Source: CALGFH01 sp036003705 (GTDB lineage: Bacteria > Actinomycetota > CALGFH01). Taken from it: 31,952 nucleotides of DNA. The stretch spans positions 1-31,952 of the forward strand of contig DASYSE010000097.1 in the NCBI GenBank assembly GCA_036003705.1. The letters run 5' to 3'. A program made the position numbers and the translations under genes. Below the pieces are notes generated by a model. It saw nothing but the letters and a program-made list of their open reading frames with translations. It did not search any database and was not told the DNA's origin. Positions 14,493 through 22,073 of this stretch are shown here, one piece after another (position 1 is the first letter of the stretch; every line of letters starts with the position of its first letter).

Positions 14493-16607
14493 CTACTCGA
14501 TGACCTGCTCGAACCGGCCACCGACGGCCCGGCGGCCGGCGGTGGCGTCGATCGCGAACGACACGCGGCCCGGTTCGAGGTCGACGTTGGCGGCGAAATG
14601 CCCGGGACCGAGGCGGAGCAGCGTCAGCGGCTCGGGGACGCTTGATGGCTTGGTCATCCTAGCTCGCGCCTTGGTGGTGGGCTGCTCGTCCCCGGCGGGG
14701 TCGAAGAAGGTGAAGTGGACGGTGTTGGGACCGGGGCGGCCGGGGTCGAGGTAGGTCTGCAGGGTCCCGCCGGCGGCCAGGGTGATGGTGTACAGCGTTG
14801 GCTGGCCAGGCACCTCGGATACCTGGACCCGCTGGGCGGCGGGACGGGTCTCCAGCTCCAGGGGCACGGTGACCGCCGGGCCGGACCCCTCGACCAGGCC
14901 GACCACCACCCACTGGCCCTCGATGGAGAGCTCGCTGCCCTGGCCGCGCCAGAGCCCGTCGCCGGCCTTGGCGAGGTCGAGGGTGGCGCCGCCGATGTCG
15001 GGCCGGTCGCGTGACGTGAACCGAAGGACGACCCGGGTGGCCGGCCAGTCCTCGCCCGAGTCGTAATCGGTGACCTTGGCGGCGAAGCTGTTCGGGCCTG
15101 CCCTGCCCGGCGAGACGGTGAGGGCCAGCCGCACCGAGGTGGCGAAGTCGCTGCCCTCGACCTGCACGCCGGCCGGGGGCGGCGGCTTGGCCGCCGCCCG
15201 CCCGACGACGAACTCGCCTGGGGGGAGCTGGCTCAGCACGGCGGTGACGGCCAGGACGCAGGCGGCAAGGACGACCTCGCCGCGCACGTTGCGCCGGAGG
15301 TCGCCGATGCGATCGACCCCGGCGACCAGCGCTCGCACGACCTGGTAGCGGTTGAGCGCCCCGAGGGCCACCAGCCCCCCGAACAGCGCCACCTTGAGAT
15401 CGAGGTAGCGGCCATAACTGGTGTCGAGCAGGCCCTGCCAGCCGCCTGCCAGGTGGAGGGCGCGGGAGAGGCCGGTGACCGCCACCAGCCCGAGCACCGG
15501 GGCGGCCAGCCTGGAGAAGCGCACCACCGCGGCCACCCGCTCTGGCCGCTCGCGGCCACGCAGCCCTGCCAGCAGCCAGACCAGGCCGCCCACCCAGGCG
15601 CCGACGGCCAGCACGTGGAGCCACTGGACGAACAGGTTGACGGCACGTAGCGGGGACGGCCCGGCCGCGTGCCCGGCGAGCACGTGCAGCAGCATGGTGA
15701 TCCCGGCCGCCGCCCCGACCAGCGCCAGCCGCCACGCGTCGGCCGGTGTCGCATCACGCTCGGCCAGCCCCCCATCACCCTCGGCCAGCCCCCCATCACC
15801 CTCGGCGGCGGGGTCGTGCTCCGGACCGGCCGGCCGGCCGGTGGCCGCGACCAGCAGCCAGGTCGCCACCGCGGTGGCCAGGACCCCGGCGGTCAGGCGG
15901 AGCAGCCCCTGGCCGGTCGAGGAGGCGAGCAGCGTGCCGAGCGGCGCGTCGATCCTCGCCCGCTCGGCGAGGAACCTGGCCGCACCGCCGGCCACCGCGA
16001 GCAGCGCCCCCGCGACCAGCAGGGTCCTTGCGCCCTCCGGGAGGACCCGGTCGAAGACCGCCAGCCCGGTGACGGCCGCCCCGACCAGGAGCATCAGCCC
16101 GCCGTACAGGGCCAGGCGCGCGGCCGTCGCCAGCGGCGACGGCGACGGCGACGCCCCCTCCGGCGCCGCCCTGGTCGCTTCGGTGGCCGCCGGCGCCGGG
16201 ACACCGACCCCGAACGCGAACGACCCGACGGTGACGTGGCCGTCGTCCTTGGAGACGACTCGCCAGCTCACCGTGTAGGTGCCGTCGGGCAGGTCGCCGA
16301 GCGCCAGCGCGAGCCGCAACGGCGCACCGGCGACCGGCGCCGGATCGCCGCGGCCCACCTGGCGGCCGCCGGTGTCGAACACCCGGATGCTGGAAAGGCC
16401 CTGCTCCGGCCGCTCGGTGAAGGTGAGCACGACCTGGCGCGGCGGCCGATCGAGGGAGGCGCCACCGGCCGGGTCGGACTCGCGCAGCAGCGCGTGCGCG
16501 CCCGCCGACGGCCCGCTCGCGACCAGCCAGAGGCCGGCCAGGGCGGCGGCCACGGCGGGCCGGCCCAGCCGCCTCCCGTGGCGGAGCCCTCCGATCGGAA
16601 CCCGCAC
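14493..16607 (-). CDS. CopC-CopD copper-transport fusion protein
   Basis: A 704-aa fusion. A signal peptide ends GAHALLRESDP, so the mature CopC domain starts beside His38, the expected copper ligand; it closes with KDDGHVTVGSFAFGV holding the Asp/His pair. The CopD membrane part (about residues 160-460, eight or nine TM) includes MLLHVLAGHA and FVQWLHVLAVGAWVGGL with the family histidines. A C-terminal extracellular domain (about 480-704) resembles FixH/YtkA-type beta domains. CopC-CopD proteins move copper across the membrane for copper enzymes. A 21-bp tandem duplication (15759-15800) repeats LAEGDGG in the linker. It starts 5 nt after the 34-aa ORF and is probably the main gene of the operon. 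Confidence 0.95.
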   Translation of the reverse strand: MRVPIGGLRHGRRLGRPAVAAALAGLWLVASGPSAGAHALLRESDPAGGASLDRPPRQVVLTFTERPEQGLSSIRVFDTGGRQVGRGDPAPVAGAPLRLALALGDLPDGTYTVSWRVVSKDDGHVTVGSFAFGVGVPAPAATEATRAAPEGASPSPSPLATAARLALYGGLMLLVGAAVTGLAVFDRVLPEGARTLLVAGALLAVAGGAARFLAERARIDAPLGTLLASSTGQGLLRLTAGVLATAVATWLLVAATGRPAGPEHDPAAEGDGGLAEGDGGLAERDATPADAWRLALVGAAAGITMLLHVLAGHAAGPSPLRAVNLFVQWLHVLAVGAWVGGLVWLLAGLRGRERPERVAAVVRFSRLAAPVLGLVAVTGLSRALHLAGGWQGLLDTSYGRYLDLKVALFGGLVALGALNRYQVVRALVAGVDRIGDLRRNVRGEVVLAACVLAVTAVLSQLPPGEFVVGRAAAKPPPPAGVQVEGSDFATSVRLALTVSPGRAGPNSFAAKVTDYDSGEDWPATRVVLRFTSRDRPDIGGATLDLAKAGDGLWRGQGSELSIEGQWVVVGLVEGSGPAVTVPLELETRPAAQRVQVSEVPGQPTLYTITLAAGGTLQTYLDPGRPGPNTVHFTFFDPAGDEQPTTKARARMTKPSSVPEPLTLLRLGPGHFAANVDLEPGRVSFAIDATAGRRAVGGRFEQVIE
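15759..15800. repeat. 21-bp in-frame tandem duplication in CopC-CopD
   Basis: Two identical adjacent 21-bp units (15759-15779 and 15780-15800), followed by a partial third. Because 21 is a multiple of three, the gene frame is kept and a seven-residue acidic/Gly linker is doubled between TM helices. It is probably replication slippage without functional effect. Confidence 0.85.
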
Positions 16608-16612
16608 CGCCG

Positions 16613-16717
16613 TCAGCTCCTCCGGCGGAGTGCCAGCGCGCCGAGGGCCGGCACCGCCAGCACCGGCACCAGCAGCGCGGCCACCACCACGGCGACCACC
16701 CTGGTTCTCTTGGTCAC
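16613..16717 (-). CDS. 34-aa single-TM peptide before CopC-CopD
   Basis: A short ORF from GTG 16717 with GGGGAG 6 nt upstream. The peptide starts MTKRTRVVAVVV, continues as one hydrophobic helix (AALLVPVLAVPALGALAL) and ends RRRS. It ends 5 nt before the CopC-CopD start, and the strong ribosome site and small gap suggest translational coupling. Small one-TM proteins often stabilise copper or oxidase complexes, which is inference here. It could instead be a leader peptide. The larger frame that contains it, extending to 17485, is a shadow. Confidence 0.55.
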   Translation of the reverse strand: MTKRTRVVAVVVAALLVPVLAVPALGALALRRRS

Positions 16718-16737
16718 GAATCTCTCCCCTTCACCAT

Positions 16738-16798
16738 GGCACAGGCGCTCCTGAGTGGCGGTGGCGGGAGCCGGAGCTCCCCCACATGGATCAGGGAC
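16738..16798. repeat. Copy A of an intergenic repeat element
   Basis: This intergenic element has two conserved ends shared with 25200-25258: GGCACAGGCGCT at one end and CCCCCACAtGGATCaGGGAC (18/20 identical) at the other, about 60 nt overall in both places. Between them is a GGGAGC/GCTCCC hairpin whose minus-strand loop is UCCG closed by C-G, a stable cUNCGg tetraloop. It lies between the 202-aa membrane gene and the 34-aa ORF/CopC-CopD genes. Confidence 0.72.
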
Positions 16799-16824
16799 TG
16801 CGGTGGTGCAGTCGCCAGGGACCC

Positions 16825-17433
16825 TCAGATCAGCTGCTGTGCCGCAGGCGGAGCTCGGCCGCCGAGACCGGCGGCGAGGAGCTCGGCGGGGCGGACCCAG
16901 CTGGTGGGGCGGCGGCGGGCGGGGCGGGCGTCCGGGCGCTGCAGGCGACGGCGGCGCAGGGCACGGCCGGCGACCTCGGCGACCCGGCCGGCCCAAGCCA
17001 GCCCGACGGCCAGGAGGGTGGCGACCAGGAGCTGGACGGCGACGCCGGTGAGCAGCAGCCGGCCGTGCACCGAGCCGCCGAGCGGGACCCCGGCGGCGGC
17101 CCGCTCGATCAGCTCCTGGACCAGGTAGATGGTGACCTGGAGGAGGGCGAGACGCCCGGCCAGGCGGCCGAGGGGCTCGCCGGCAGGGCGTCGTGCCGGG
17201 CGAAGGCCGGCCCGGAAGTGGCGGGCCAGGGTGGCGCCGAGCGACACCAGGCCGAGCACGATGGCGGCCGCGATCGCCGCCGACCAGTAGGCGTGACCGC
17301 TGCTGGCCAGCACGACCAGCCGCCGGCCCGGCTCGGGAACCGCCAGGGCGTAGGCGAACGCGTGCCCGACCACCGCCCCGGCGACCGCCGCGCCGGCCAA
17401 CGGGAGCCGACGGGCCAACCCGCGCCACTGCAT
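16825..17433 (-). CDS. Multi-pass membrane protein of unknown function
   Basis: A 202-aa protein with about four hydrophobic segments (from AGAAVAGAVVGHAFAYALAV, then YWSAAIAAAIVLGLVSLGA, ALLQVTIYLVQELIERAAAG and LLLTGVAVQLLVATLLAVGL), plus a basic C-terminal tail with TSWVRPAELL. Histidines at GHAFAY and SSGHAYW lie within or beside the helices. ATG at 17433 has no Shine-Dalgarno, but TATGCT lies exactly 6 nt before it, indicating a leaderless mRNA. It stands between the cbi importer and the copper genes and could be the promoter-proximal gene of the latter. Family not recognised. Confidence 0.75.
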   Translation of the reverse strand: MQWRGLARRLPLAGAAVAGAVVGHAFAYALAVPEPGRRLVVLASSGHAYWSAAIAAAIVLGLVSLGATLARHFRAGLRPARRPAGEPLGRLAGRLALLQVTIYLVQELIERAAAGVPLGGSVHGRLLLTGVAVQLLVATLLAVGLAWAGRVAEVAGRALRRRRLQRPDARPARRRPTSWVRPAELLAAGLGGRAPPAAQQLI

Positions 17434-17439
17434 CGCTCA

Positions 17440-17445
17440 AGCATA
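17440..17445 (-). promoter_or_regulatory. -10 box of leaderless 202-aa gene
   Basis: The minus-strand TATGCT is separated from the ATG by six bases (TGAGCG), so transcription should begin at the start codon. No clear -35 was found. It may drive the copper cluster as well. Confidence 0.5.
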
Positions 17446-17510
17446 CGCGGACGGGAGGTGCACGGGCGGGCGACTGCCGACGCACCCGCCGGACGCCTCC
17501 ACCGCCTGAG

Positions 17511-17609
17511 GTGGCCGCCAGGGACGAGCCGGCCTGGCGGGCCTGGATGGAGAGGCACCTCCAGATGGTCGAGGCGGCGTCCGCCGAGGAGGCCCCGACG
17601 GGGTCGTGA
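17511..17609 (+). CDS. Possible 32-aa small ORF
   Basis: In the gap between the 202-aa gene and cbiO, a plus-strand ORF from GTG 17511 would encode a helical peptide starting MAARDEPAWRAWMERHLQMV. Every codon ends in G or C, like the real genes. There is no convincing ribosome site, and the frame is also open upstream, so it may be a fragment or chance. Confidence 0.28.
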   Translation: MAARDEPAWRAWMERHLQMVEAASAEEAPTGS

Positions 17610-17621
17610 TCCCGTCCAGCG

Positions 17622-18407
17622 TCAGCCGCGATCCAGCACCGCCGGGTCGAAGCCGTACGGCAGCTCCAGCCGGTTGGCGGCGAGCAGGTCGGCGTCGGCC
17701 AGCAGCCGGGCGGTTGGCCCGTCGGCGGTGATGGTGCCGCCGTTCATGATCAGGGCCCGAGGGCAGAGCTGGAGGGCGTAGGGCAGGTCGTGGGTGACCA
17801 TCAGGATGGTGATGTCGAGCCCGGTGACGATCTCGGCCAGCTCGCGGCGGCTGGCCGGGTCCAGGTTGGAGGACGGCTCGTCGAGGACCAGGATCTCCGG
17901 CTCCATGGCCAGCACGGTGGCCACCGCGACCCGGCGCCGCTGCCCGAACGACAGGTGGTGGGGCGGCCGGTCGGCGTGGCCCTCCATGCCCACCGCGGCC
18001 AGGGCGCCCTTGACCCGGGTCTCCAGCTCGGCCCCGCGCAGGCCGAGGTTGGCCGGGCCGAAGGCCACGTCCTCGGCCACCGTCGGCATGAACAGCTGGT
18101 CGTCGGGGTCCTGGAAGACGATCCCGACCCGGCGCCTGATCTCCTTGAGGTGCTCGGAGGCCACCGGCAGGCCCGCCACCGCGACCCGGCCCGCCCCCGC
18201 CAGGAGCACGCCGTTGAGCTGGAGCACCAGCGTGGTCTTGCCGGCCCCGTTGGGGCCGAGCAGGGCCACACGCTCCCCCTTCTCGACCCGGAAGCTCACC
18301 CCGAACAGCGCCTGGTGCCCGTCCGGGTAGGCGAACGCGACGCCGTCCACCTCGAGGGCAGGGGGTCCGGGGGGCTCAAGCCCAGCCCCCCGGTGGATCC
18401 CGCTCAC
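17622..18407 (-). CDS. cbiO: ECF cobalt/nickel transporter ATPase CbiO
   Basis: A 261-aa ABC ATPase of the CbiO/EcfA type. Walker A is GPNGAGKTT, the Q-loop FQDPDDQLF is typical for ECF ATPases, the signature is LSFGQRRRVAVA, Walker B is ILVLDEPSSNLD, and the switch His is in MVTHDLPYAL. I use the GTG at 18407 because it overlaps the cbiQ stop (GTGA); an upstream extension to 18476 would lie inside cbiQ. It powers import through CbiM/CbiN/CbiQ. The metal, cobalt or nickel, cannot be told from the ATPase. Confidence 0.95.
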   Translation of the reverse strand: MSGIHRGAGLEPPGPPALEVDGVAFAYPDGHQALFGVSFRVEKGERVALLGPNGAGKTTLVLQLNGVLLAGAGRVAVAGLPVASEHLKEIRRRVGIVFQDPDDQLFMPTVAEDVAFGPANLGLRGAELETRVKGALAAVGMEGHADRPPHHLSFGQRRRVAVATVLAMEPEILVLDEPSSNLDPASRRELAEIVTGLDITILMVTHDLPYALQLCPRALIMNGGTITADGPTARLLADADLLAANRLELPYGFDPAVLDRG

Positions 18408-19171
18408 GGGCGGATGCCCCAGGCGGTGGCGGCGACCAGGACGGCGGCGGCGGGGACGGCCATGGCGGCAAGCCACTGCCGCCGGCTGGCGGCCAGCTCG
18501 TGGAGCGCGGGCATCGAGCCGGCGTAGCCGCGCGACACCATGGCCAGGTAGACGCGCTCACCGCGCTCGTAGGAGCGGATGAACAGCGTCCCGGCGGCTG
18601 CGGCGACTGCCCTGGCCTGCCAGATCCAACGCGGGTCGTGGCCGCGGGAGATGCGGGCGATGCGCATGCGCCTGACCTCGTCGGCGATCACCTCGGCGTA
18701 GCGGACCATGAACCCGGCGATGGTGGTGAACACCCTCGGCAGCCGGAGCTGCTCCAGGCCCTGGAGCAGCTCGGGCACGGGCGTGGTGGCGGCCACGATC
18801 ACCGAGGCGGCCACCCCGAGGGTGCCCTTGACCACGATGTTCCAGGCGGCCCACAGTCCCTCCCGGGCCAGCGGCACCCCGATGACCTCGACCCGCTCGC
18901 CCTGCCCGACCAGCGGCAGGAACAGCGCGAACAGCAGGAACGGCAGCTCGATGACCAGCCGCCTGGCCAGGAACGGCAGCGGCACCCGGCCGAGCCTGGC
19001 CAGCCCGACGAGCAGCAGCGCGTACAGCCCGTAGGCCCAGATCGCCTCGCGCGGTGTGGCCACGACGGCCAGCACGAACAGCAGGCCGGCGGCGACCTTG
19101 CACTGCGGCCGGGCACGGTGGAGCACGCTCGTCCCGTGGAGGTGGAGCGGGTGGCTGTGACCGGCACCCAC
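18404..19171 (-). CDS. cbiQ: ECF cobalt/nickel transporter T-component CbiQ
   Basis: A 255-aa transmembrane coupling protein of the CbiMNQO importer, starting at GTG 19171. About five or six TM helices carry the two EcfT coupling motifs ending ARG/SRG (IARISRGHD and MVSRGYAG), which contact the CbiO ATPase. The N-terminus GAGHSHPLHLHG holds four histidines and could collect metal on the cytoplasmic side. It lies 2 nt after the PDGLE gene and overlaps cbiO by 4 nt. Confidence 0.95.
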   Translation of the reverse strand: MGAGHSHPLHLHGTSVLHRARPQCKVAAGLLFVLAVVATPREAIWAYGLYALLLVGLARLGRVPLPFLARRLVIELPFLLFALFLPLVGQGERVEVIGVPLAREGLWAAWNIVVKGTLGVAASVIVAATTPVPELLQGLEQLRLPRVFTTIAGFMVRYAEVIADEVRRMRIARISRGHDPRWIWQARAVAAAAGTLFIRSYERGERVYLAMVSRGYAGSMPALHELAASRRQWLAAMAVPAAAVLVAATAWGIRP

Positions 19172-19173
19172 GG

Positions 19174-19509
19174 TCAGGGCGCCCGGGTGGGCTCCGAGTC
19201 GTTGCGCCGGGACCGCAAGCCCCTCACCAGCGCGAACAATGCCATTCCGAGGCCGAAGGTGATCAGCACCCCGATGAGCCCCGACACCCCGGTGCTGAGC
19301 CGCTCGTTGTGGACCCCCGCGACCTGGTAGTCGGCCAGCGGGCCGTCGGCGAACAGGTGGTCGCGCGCCGTCTCCAGCAAGCCCTTGTCCTCGGCCACCT
19401 TCTCCAGCCCGTCAGGGGAGCTGGAGGCGAAGCCACTGACGACCAGGGCCAGCCCGGCGGCCACCAGCAGCCCGCCGACCAGGAACATGCGCAGGCTCGA
19501 GGTGCGCAT
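19174..19509 (-). CDS. cbiN: PDGLE-domain protein, CbiN-like component
   Basis: A 111-aa two-TM protein with the PDGLE motif SSPDGLEKVAED after TM1 and a second TM (LIGVLITFGLGMALFALV) before a basic tail. Such PDGLE proteins take the place of CbiN/NikN in cobalt/nickel ECF importers and assist metal loading into CbiM. It starts at ATG 19509, 3 nt after cbiM, and is followed at 2 nt by cbiQ. The gene symbol is by role, since it is a PDGLE protein rather than classical CbiN. Confidence 0.87.
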   Translation of the reverse strand: MRTSSLRMFLVGGLLVAAGLALVVSGFASSSPDGLEKVAEDKGLLETARDHLFADGPLADYQVAGVHNERLSTGVSGLIGVLITFGLGMALFALVRGLRSRRNDSEPTRAP

Positions 19510-19512
19510 CGA

Positions 19513-20217
19513 TCAGCCCACCTCCCCGCGCCGCCGGCCCGGCGCGCCCTGGAGCACCAGCGGGGGACCCTGGAGATGCGCGGCCCCGTGGACCAGGTCG
19601 GGACGGACGCCGAGGACCACGCCGACGGTGAGGGCGGTGATGACGCCCTCGCCGATGCCGATCAGCGCGTGGACGCCGCCCATGGCCGCGAACACCGTGC
19701 CGACCGAGACGCCGCCGGTGCCGCCGAGCGCGTACTCGAGCACGAAGGCGCACGCGGCCAGCACCACCGAGATCCCGGCGGCGATCCCGGACGAGGCCAC
19801 CACCGAGGCCCTGGTGGCGGGCAGCGCCCGGCGCAGCAGCTGGAAGACGACCCAGCCGCCGAACACGCCGACGATGGCCATGTTGGTGATGTTGAGGCCG
19901 AGCGCGGTCACGCCGCCGTCGGCGAACAGCAGGCTCTGGACGACCAGGACGACGGCAACGCAGATGGCGGCGGCCCATGGGCCGACCAGCACGGCGGCCA
20001 GGACGCCCCCGAGCAGGTGCCCGCTGGTCCCCGCGGCCACCGGGAAGTTGAGCATCTGCACCGCGAAGATGTAGGCGGCCACCAGCCCGGCCAGCGGCGC
20101 CTGGCGCTCCTGGAGCGTCTGGGCGGCCCGGCGCAGGCTCACGCCGATGCCGCCGGCGGCCACGGCGCCCGCGCCGACCGAGGTGTAGGCGTTGATGAGC
20201 CCGTCGGGTATGTGCAC
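19513..20217 (-). CDS. cbiM: Cobalt/nickel ECF substrate-binding membrane protein CbiM
   Basis: S-component of the importer (234 aa). I place the start at GTG 20217 because the mature protein must begin Met-His-Ile-Pro-Asp-Gly: the N-terminal amine and His2 are metal ligands in the family. GGGAGG sits 4 nt upstream. The second conserved motif AAGTSGHLLGG and the later GVHALIGIGEGVITAL with histidine also match. Six or seven TM helices follow. It is first in cbiM-N-Q-O, controlled by a promoter with TTGCAA-type boxes. A Nur-like regulator would argue for nickel, but cobalt remains possible. Confidence 0.95.
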   Translation of the reverse strand: MHIPDGLINAYTSVGAGAVAAGGIGVSLRRAAQTLQERQAPLAGLVAAYIFAVQMLNFPVAAGTSGHLLGGVLAAVLVGPWAAAICVAVVLVVQSLLFADGGVTALGLNITNMAIVGVFGGWVVFQLLRRALPATRASVVASSGIAAGISVVLAACAFVLEYALGGTGGVSVGTVFAAMGGVHALIGIGEGVITALTVGVVLGVRPDLVHGAAHLQGPPLVLQGAPGRRRGEVG

Positions 20218-20240
20218 GTGCCCTCCCTTCGGCCGCATAG

Positions 20241-20274
20241 TTGCGACCGGGTTGCATCTATGGGCTGGTTGCAA
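20241..20274. promoter_or_regulatory. TTGCAA-type (Nur-box-like) operator of cbiM
   Basis: TTGCGA (20241-20246), 5 nt, TTGCAT (20252-20257) matches the published Streptomyces Nur box tTGCaa-N5-ttGCAA. A third perfect TTGCAA lies at 20269-20274 and touches the -10 box. Position, from -10 to just upstream of the ribosome site, suits repression. The binder is probably the Fur-family protein encoded at 22839-23282. Confidence 0.7.
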
Positions 20275-20302
20275 CTGTACGAGCGACCCCCGACAAGCGC
20301 AA
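20274..20302 (-). promoter_or_regulatory. cbiM promoter
   Basis: Minus strand: TTGCGC (20297-20302), 17 nt, TACAGT (20274-20279), with transcription expected near 20268 inside the third TTGCAA box. It leaves a leader of about 50 nt to the GTG at 20217. No cobalamin riboswitch fits in this leader. Confidence 0.6.
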
Positions 20303-20335
20303 TCGTTGGGTTGGTCAGGGCGGCCCCCCGAGGCA

Positions 20336-20341
20336 TACCGT
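20336..20341 (+). promoter_or_regulatory. -10 box of leaderless YibE/F gene
   Basis: TACCGT ends exactly 6 nt (CCACGC) before the GTG at 20348. A possible -35 TTGGTC (20311-20316) has a long 19-nt spacer. Leaderless translation is inferred, as no ribosome site is near the GTG. Confidence 0.48.
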
Positions 20342-20347
20342 CCACGC

Positions 20348-22015
20348 GTGGACATACGGAACCACCATCGGTTGTGGCAGGCCATGGTCGCGGTCCTGGT
20401 GCTGGCCGTGCTGGCCGGCGGGGTCGCGCTGTGGCCCTCCGGCCGGCTCGCCGGGCCGGCCGGAGGCGGGCCGGCCGACCCGACCCGGCTGGTCGCCGCG
20501 ACCCTGGCCTCGGTCCAGACGGTGCCGTGCAAGGAGGCCGAGCCGGGCCTGCCCGGGTCCACCTGCATCAAGGTGCGCGCCCGGCTGGCCGCTGGAGGGG
20601 AGGTCGACTTCCAGACCACCGACCCGACCGGCGACAGCTTCCGGGCCGGCCAGCGGGTCAGGCTGGCGGTGCTGGAGCAGCAGGGCCAGCCCACCTTCTA
20701 CAGCATCCGTGACCTGGAGCGCGGCCGGCCCATGCTGGCTCTGGCCGCCTTGTTCATGCTGGCCGTGATCGCCTTCGGCCGCTGGCAGGGCCTCCGCTCG
20801 CTGATCGGCCTCGGCTGCTCCTTCGCGGTCATCATCGGCTTCGTGGTCCCGGCCATCCTGCGCGGGCGCAGCCCGGTGCCGGTCGCCCTCGTCGGGGCGA
20901 TGGCGATCATGCTGGCCTCCCTCTACCTGTCCCACGGGCTCGGCCGCAAGACGACCGCCGCGGTCGTCGGCACGGCGCTCGCCCTCGGCCTGACCGCGGC
21001 CCTCACCGCCAGCTTCGTCGAGTTGACGTCGCTGACGGGCCTGGCCAGCGAGGACGCCCTGAACGCCAGCTTCCAGGTCGGCGGCATCTCGCTGCGCGGG
21101 CTGCTGCTGGCCGGGATCATCATCGGCGGGCTCGGCGTGCTCGACGACGTCACCGTCTCCCAGGCGTCGCTGGTCTTCGAGCTGCGGCGGGCCGACCCAA
21201 CGGCCGGTTTCGCCGAGCTGGTCAGGGGGGCCATGGCCGTCGGCCGCGACCACGTCGCCGCCACCGTGAACACCCTGTTCCTGGCCTACGCGGGCGCGTC
21301 GCTGCCGCTGCTGGTGCTGTTCGTCAGCGGCGGCGAGGCGCTCGGCAGGGTGGCGACCGCCGAGGCGGTCGCGGTCGAGGTCGTGCGGACCCTGTGCGGA
21401 TCGGTCGGCCTGATCGCGGCCGTGCCGCTGACCACGCTGCTCGCCGCCAGCCTGGCCCTCGAGAGGTCGACGGCGCCGGCTGCCGCCGGGCCCGAGGCCG
21501 GCCGGGTCGCCTACTCGCCGGCCAGGGGGCTCGGGGCCGAGGAGGCGGGGACGCTGTTCGAGCGGGTCCTCGAGCTGCACGGCCCCCGGCTGTCCGCGGC
21601 CACCGTCGGGGTCGCCTCCGGTGACTGGCTGGGTCGCGAGGCGCTGCCGGCCGGCGCCCGCCAGGCCGTGGCCGAGCTGGAACGGCTGGGCGCGTCCGCC
21701 CGCCGGGAGGGAACGGCCTCCTGGTACCGGCGGGCGATGGAGGCCGGCACGGTCCGGCTCGACCCGGCCGACCCTCGCCAGCTCGACCTGCTCAGGCGCT
21801 ACGGGGCGTTCTCAACCGACACCAGGGTCTGGGTGGATGGCGACCCCGACCCGGTGGCGGAGACCGCCGACTCGTTCGACGGCCTGCCCCGGGTCACCTA
21901 CCGCCTGGCCGCCGCCGAGCTGGACCGCCTGCGAACGCTGCTCGGGGAGGCCGGCCCGGCCGGGGTGACCCTGGTCCCGAGGCGGGTCAGGACACGCCCG
22001 GCCCACCACCACTGA
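20348..22015 (+). CDS. YibE/F-family membrane protein with C-terminal extension
   Basis: A 555-aa protein divergent from cbiM. One N-terminal TM is followed by an extracellular domain of about 90 aa with two cysteines (VPCKEAEPG, STCIKV). Next comes a YibE/F block of about seven TM helices (about residues 125-410) with the family segments LGVLDDVTVSQASLVFELRR and HVAATVNTLFLAYAGASLPL. About 145 further residues after the last TM (from ARGLGAEEAG) form a soluble domain I cannot place, and the protein ends PAHHH. YibE/F function is unknown; known operons link it to envelope transport. The GTG at 20348 is preferred for its -10 box 6 nt upstream; ATG 20384 is the alternative. Confidence 0.85.
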   Translation: MDIRNHHRLWQAMVAVLVLAVLAGGVALWPSGRLAGPAGGGPADPTRLVAATLASVQTVPCKEAEPGLPGSTCIKVRARLAAGGEVDFQTTDPTGDSFRAGQRVRLAVLEQQGQPTFYSIRDLERGRPMLALAALFMLAVIAFGRWQGLRSLIGLGCSFAVIIGFVVPAILRGRSPVPVALVGAMAIMLASLYLSHGLGRKTTAAVVGTALALGLTAALTASFVELTSLTGLASEDALNASFQVGGISLRGLLLAGIIIGGLGVLDDVTVSQASLVFELRRADPTAGFAELVRGAMAVGRDHVAATVNTLFLAYAGASLPLLVLFVSGGEALGRVATAEAVAVEVVRTLCGSVGLIAAVPLTTLLAASLALERSTAPAAAGPEAGRVAYSPARGLGAEEAGTLFERVLELHGPRLSAATVGVASGDWLGREALPAGARQAVAELERLGASARREGTASWYRRAMEAGTVRLDPADPRQLDLLRRYGAFSTDTRVWVDGDPDPVAETADSFDGLPRVTYRLAAAELDRLRTLLGEAGPAGVTLVPRRVRTRPAHHH

Positions 22016-22024
22016 CCCGGACGG

Positions 22025-22034
22025 CCACCGGTGG
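22025..22034. promoter_or_regulatory. Palindrome CCACCGGTGG upstream of the M23 gene
   Basis: A perfect 10-bp palindrome between the YibE/F stop and the peptidase start, 8 nt upstream of a TAGCAT -10 candidate (22042-22047). It could be a small operator or chance in GC-rich DNA. Confidence 0.3.
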
Positions 22035-22073
22035 TTGCCGGTAGCATCGGCCGCTGCCGGAAGGGGAGGCTCG

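Noticed and set aside
15759..15800. 21-bp duplication in the CopC-CopD gene as a mobile element or regulatory repeat
   Set aside because: It keeps the frame and doubles a flexible linker; slippage explains it.
16738..16760. CAGGAGCGCCTGTGCC resembles the cobalamin-riboswitch B12 box
   Set aside because: The rest of the riboswitch architecture (GCCACTG and long paired stems) is not visible and the region is too short.
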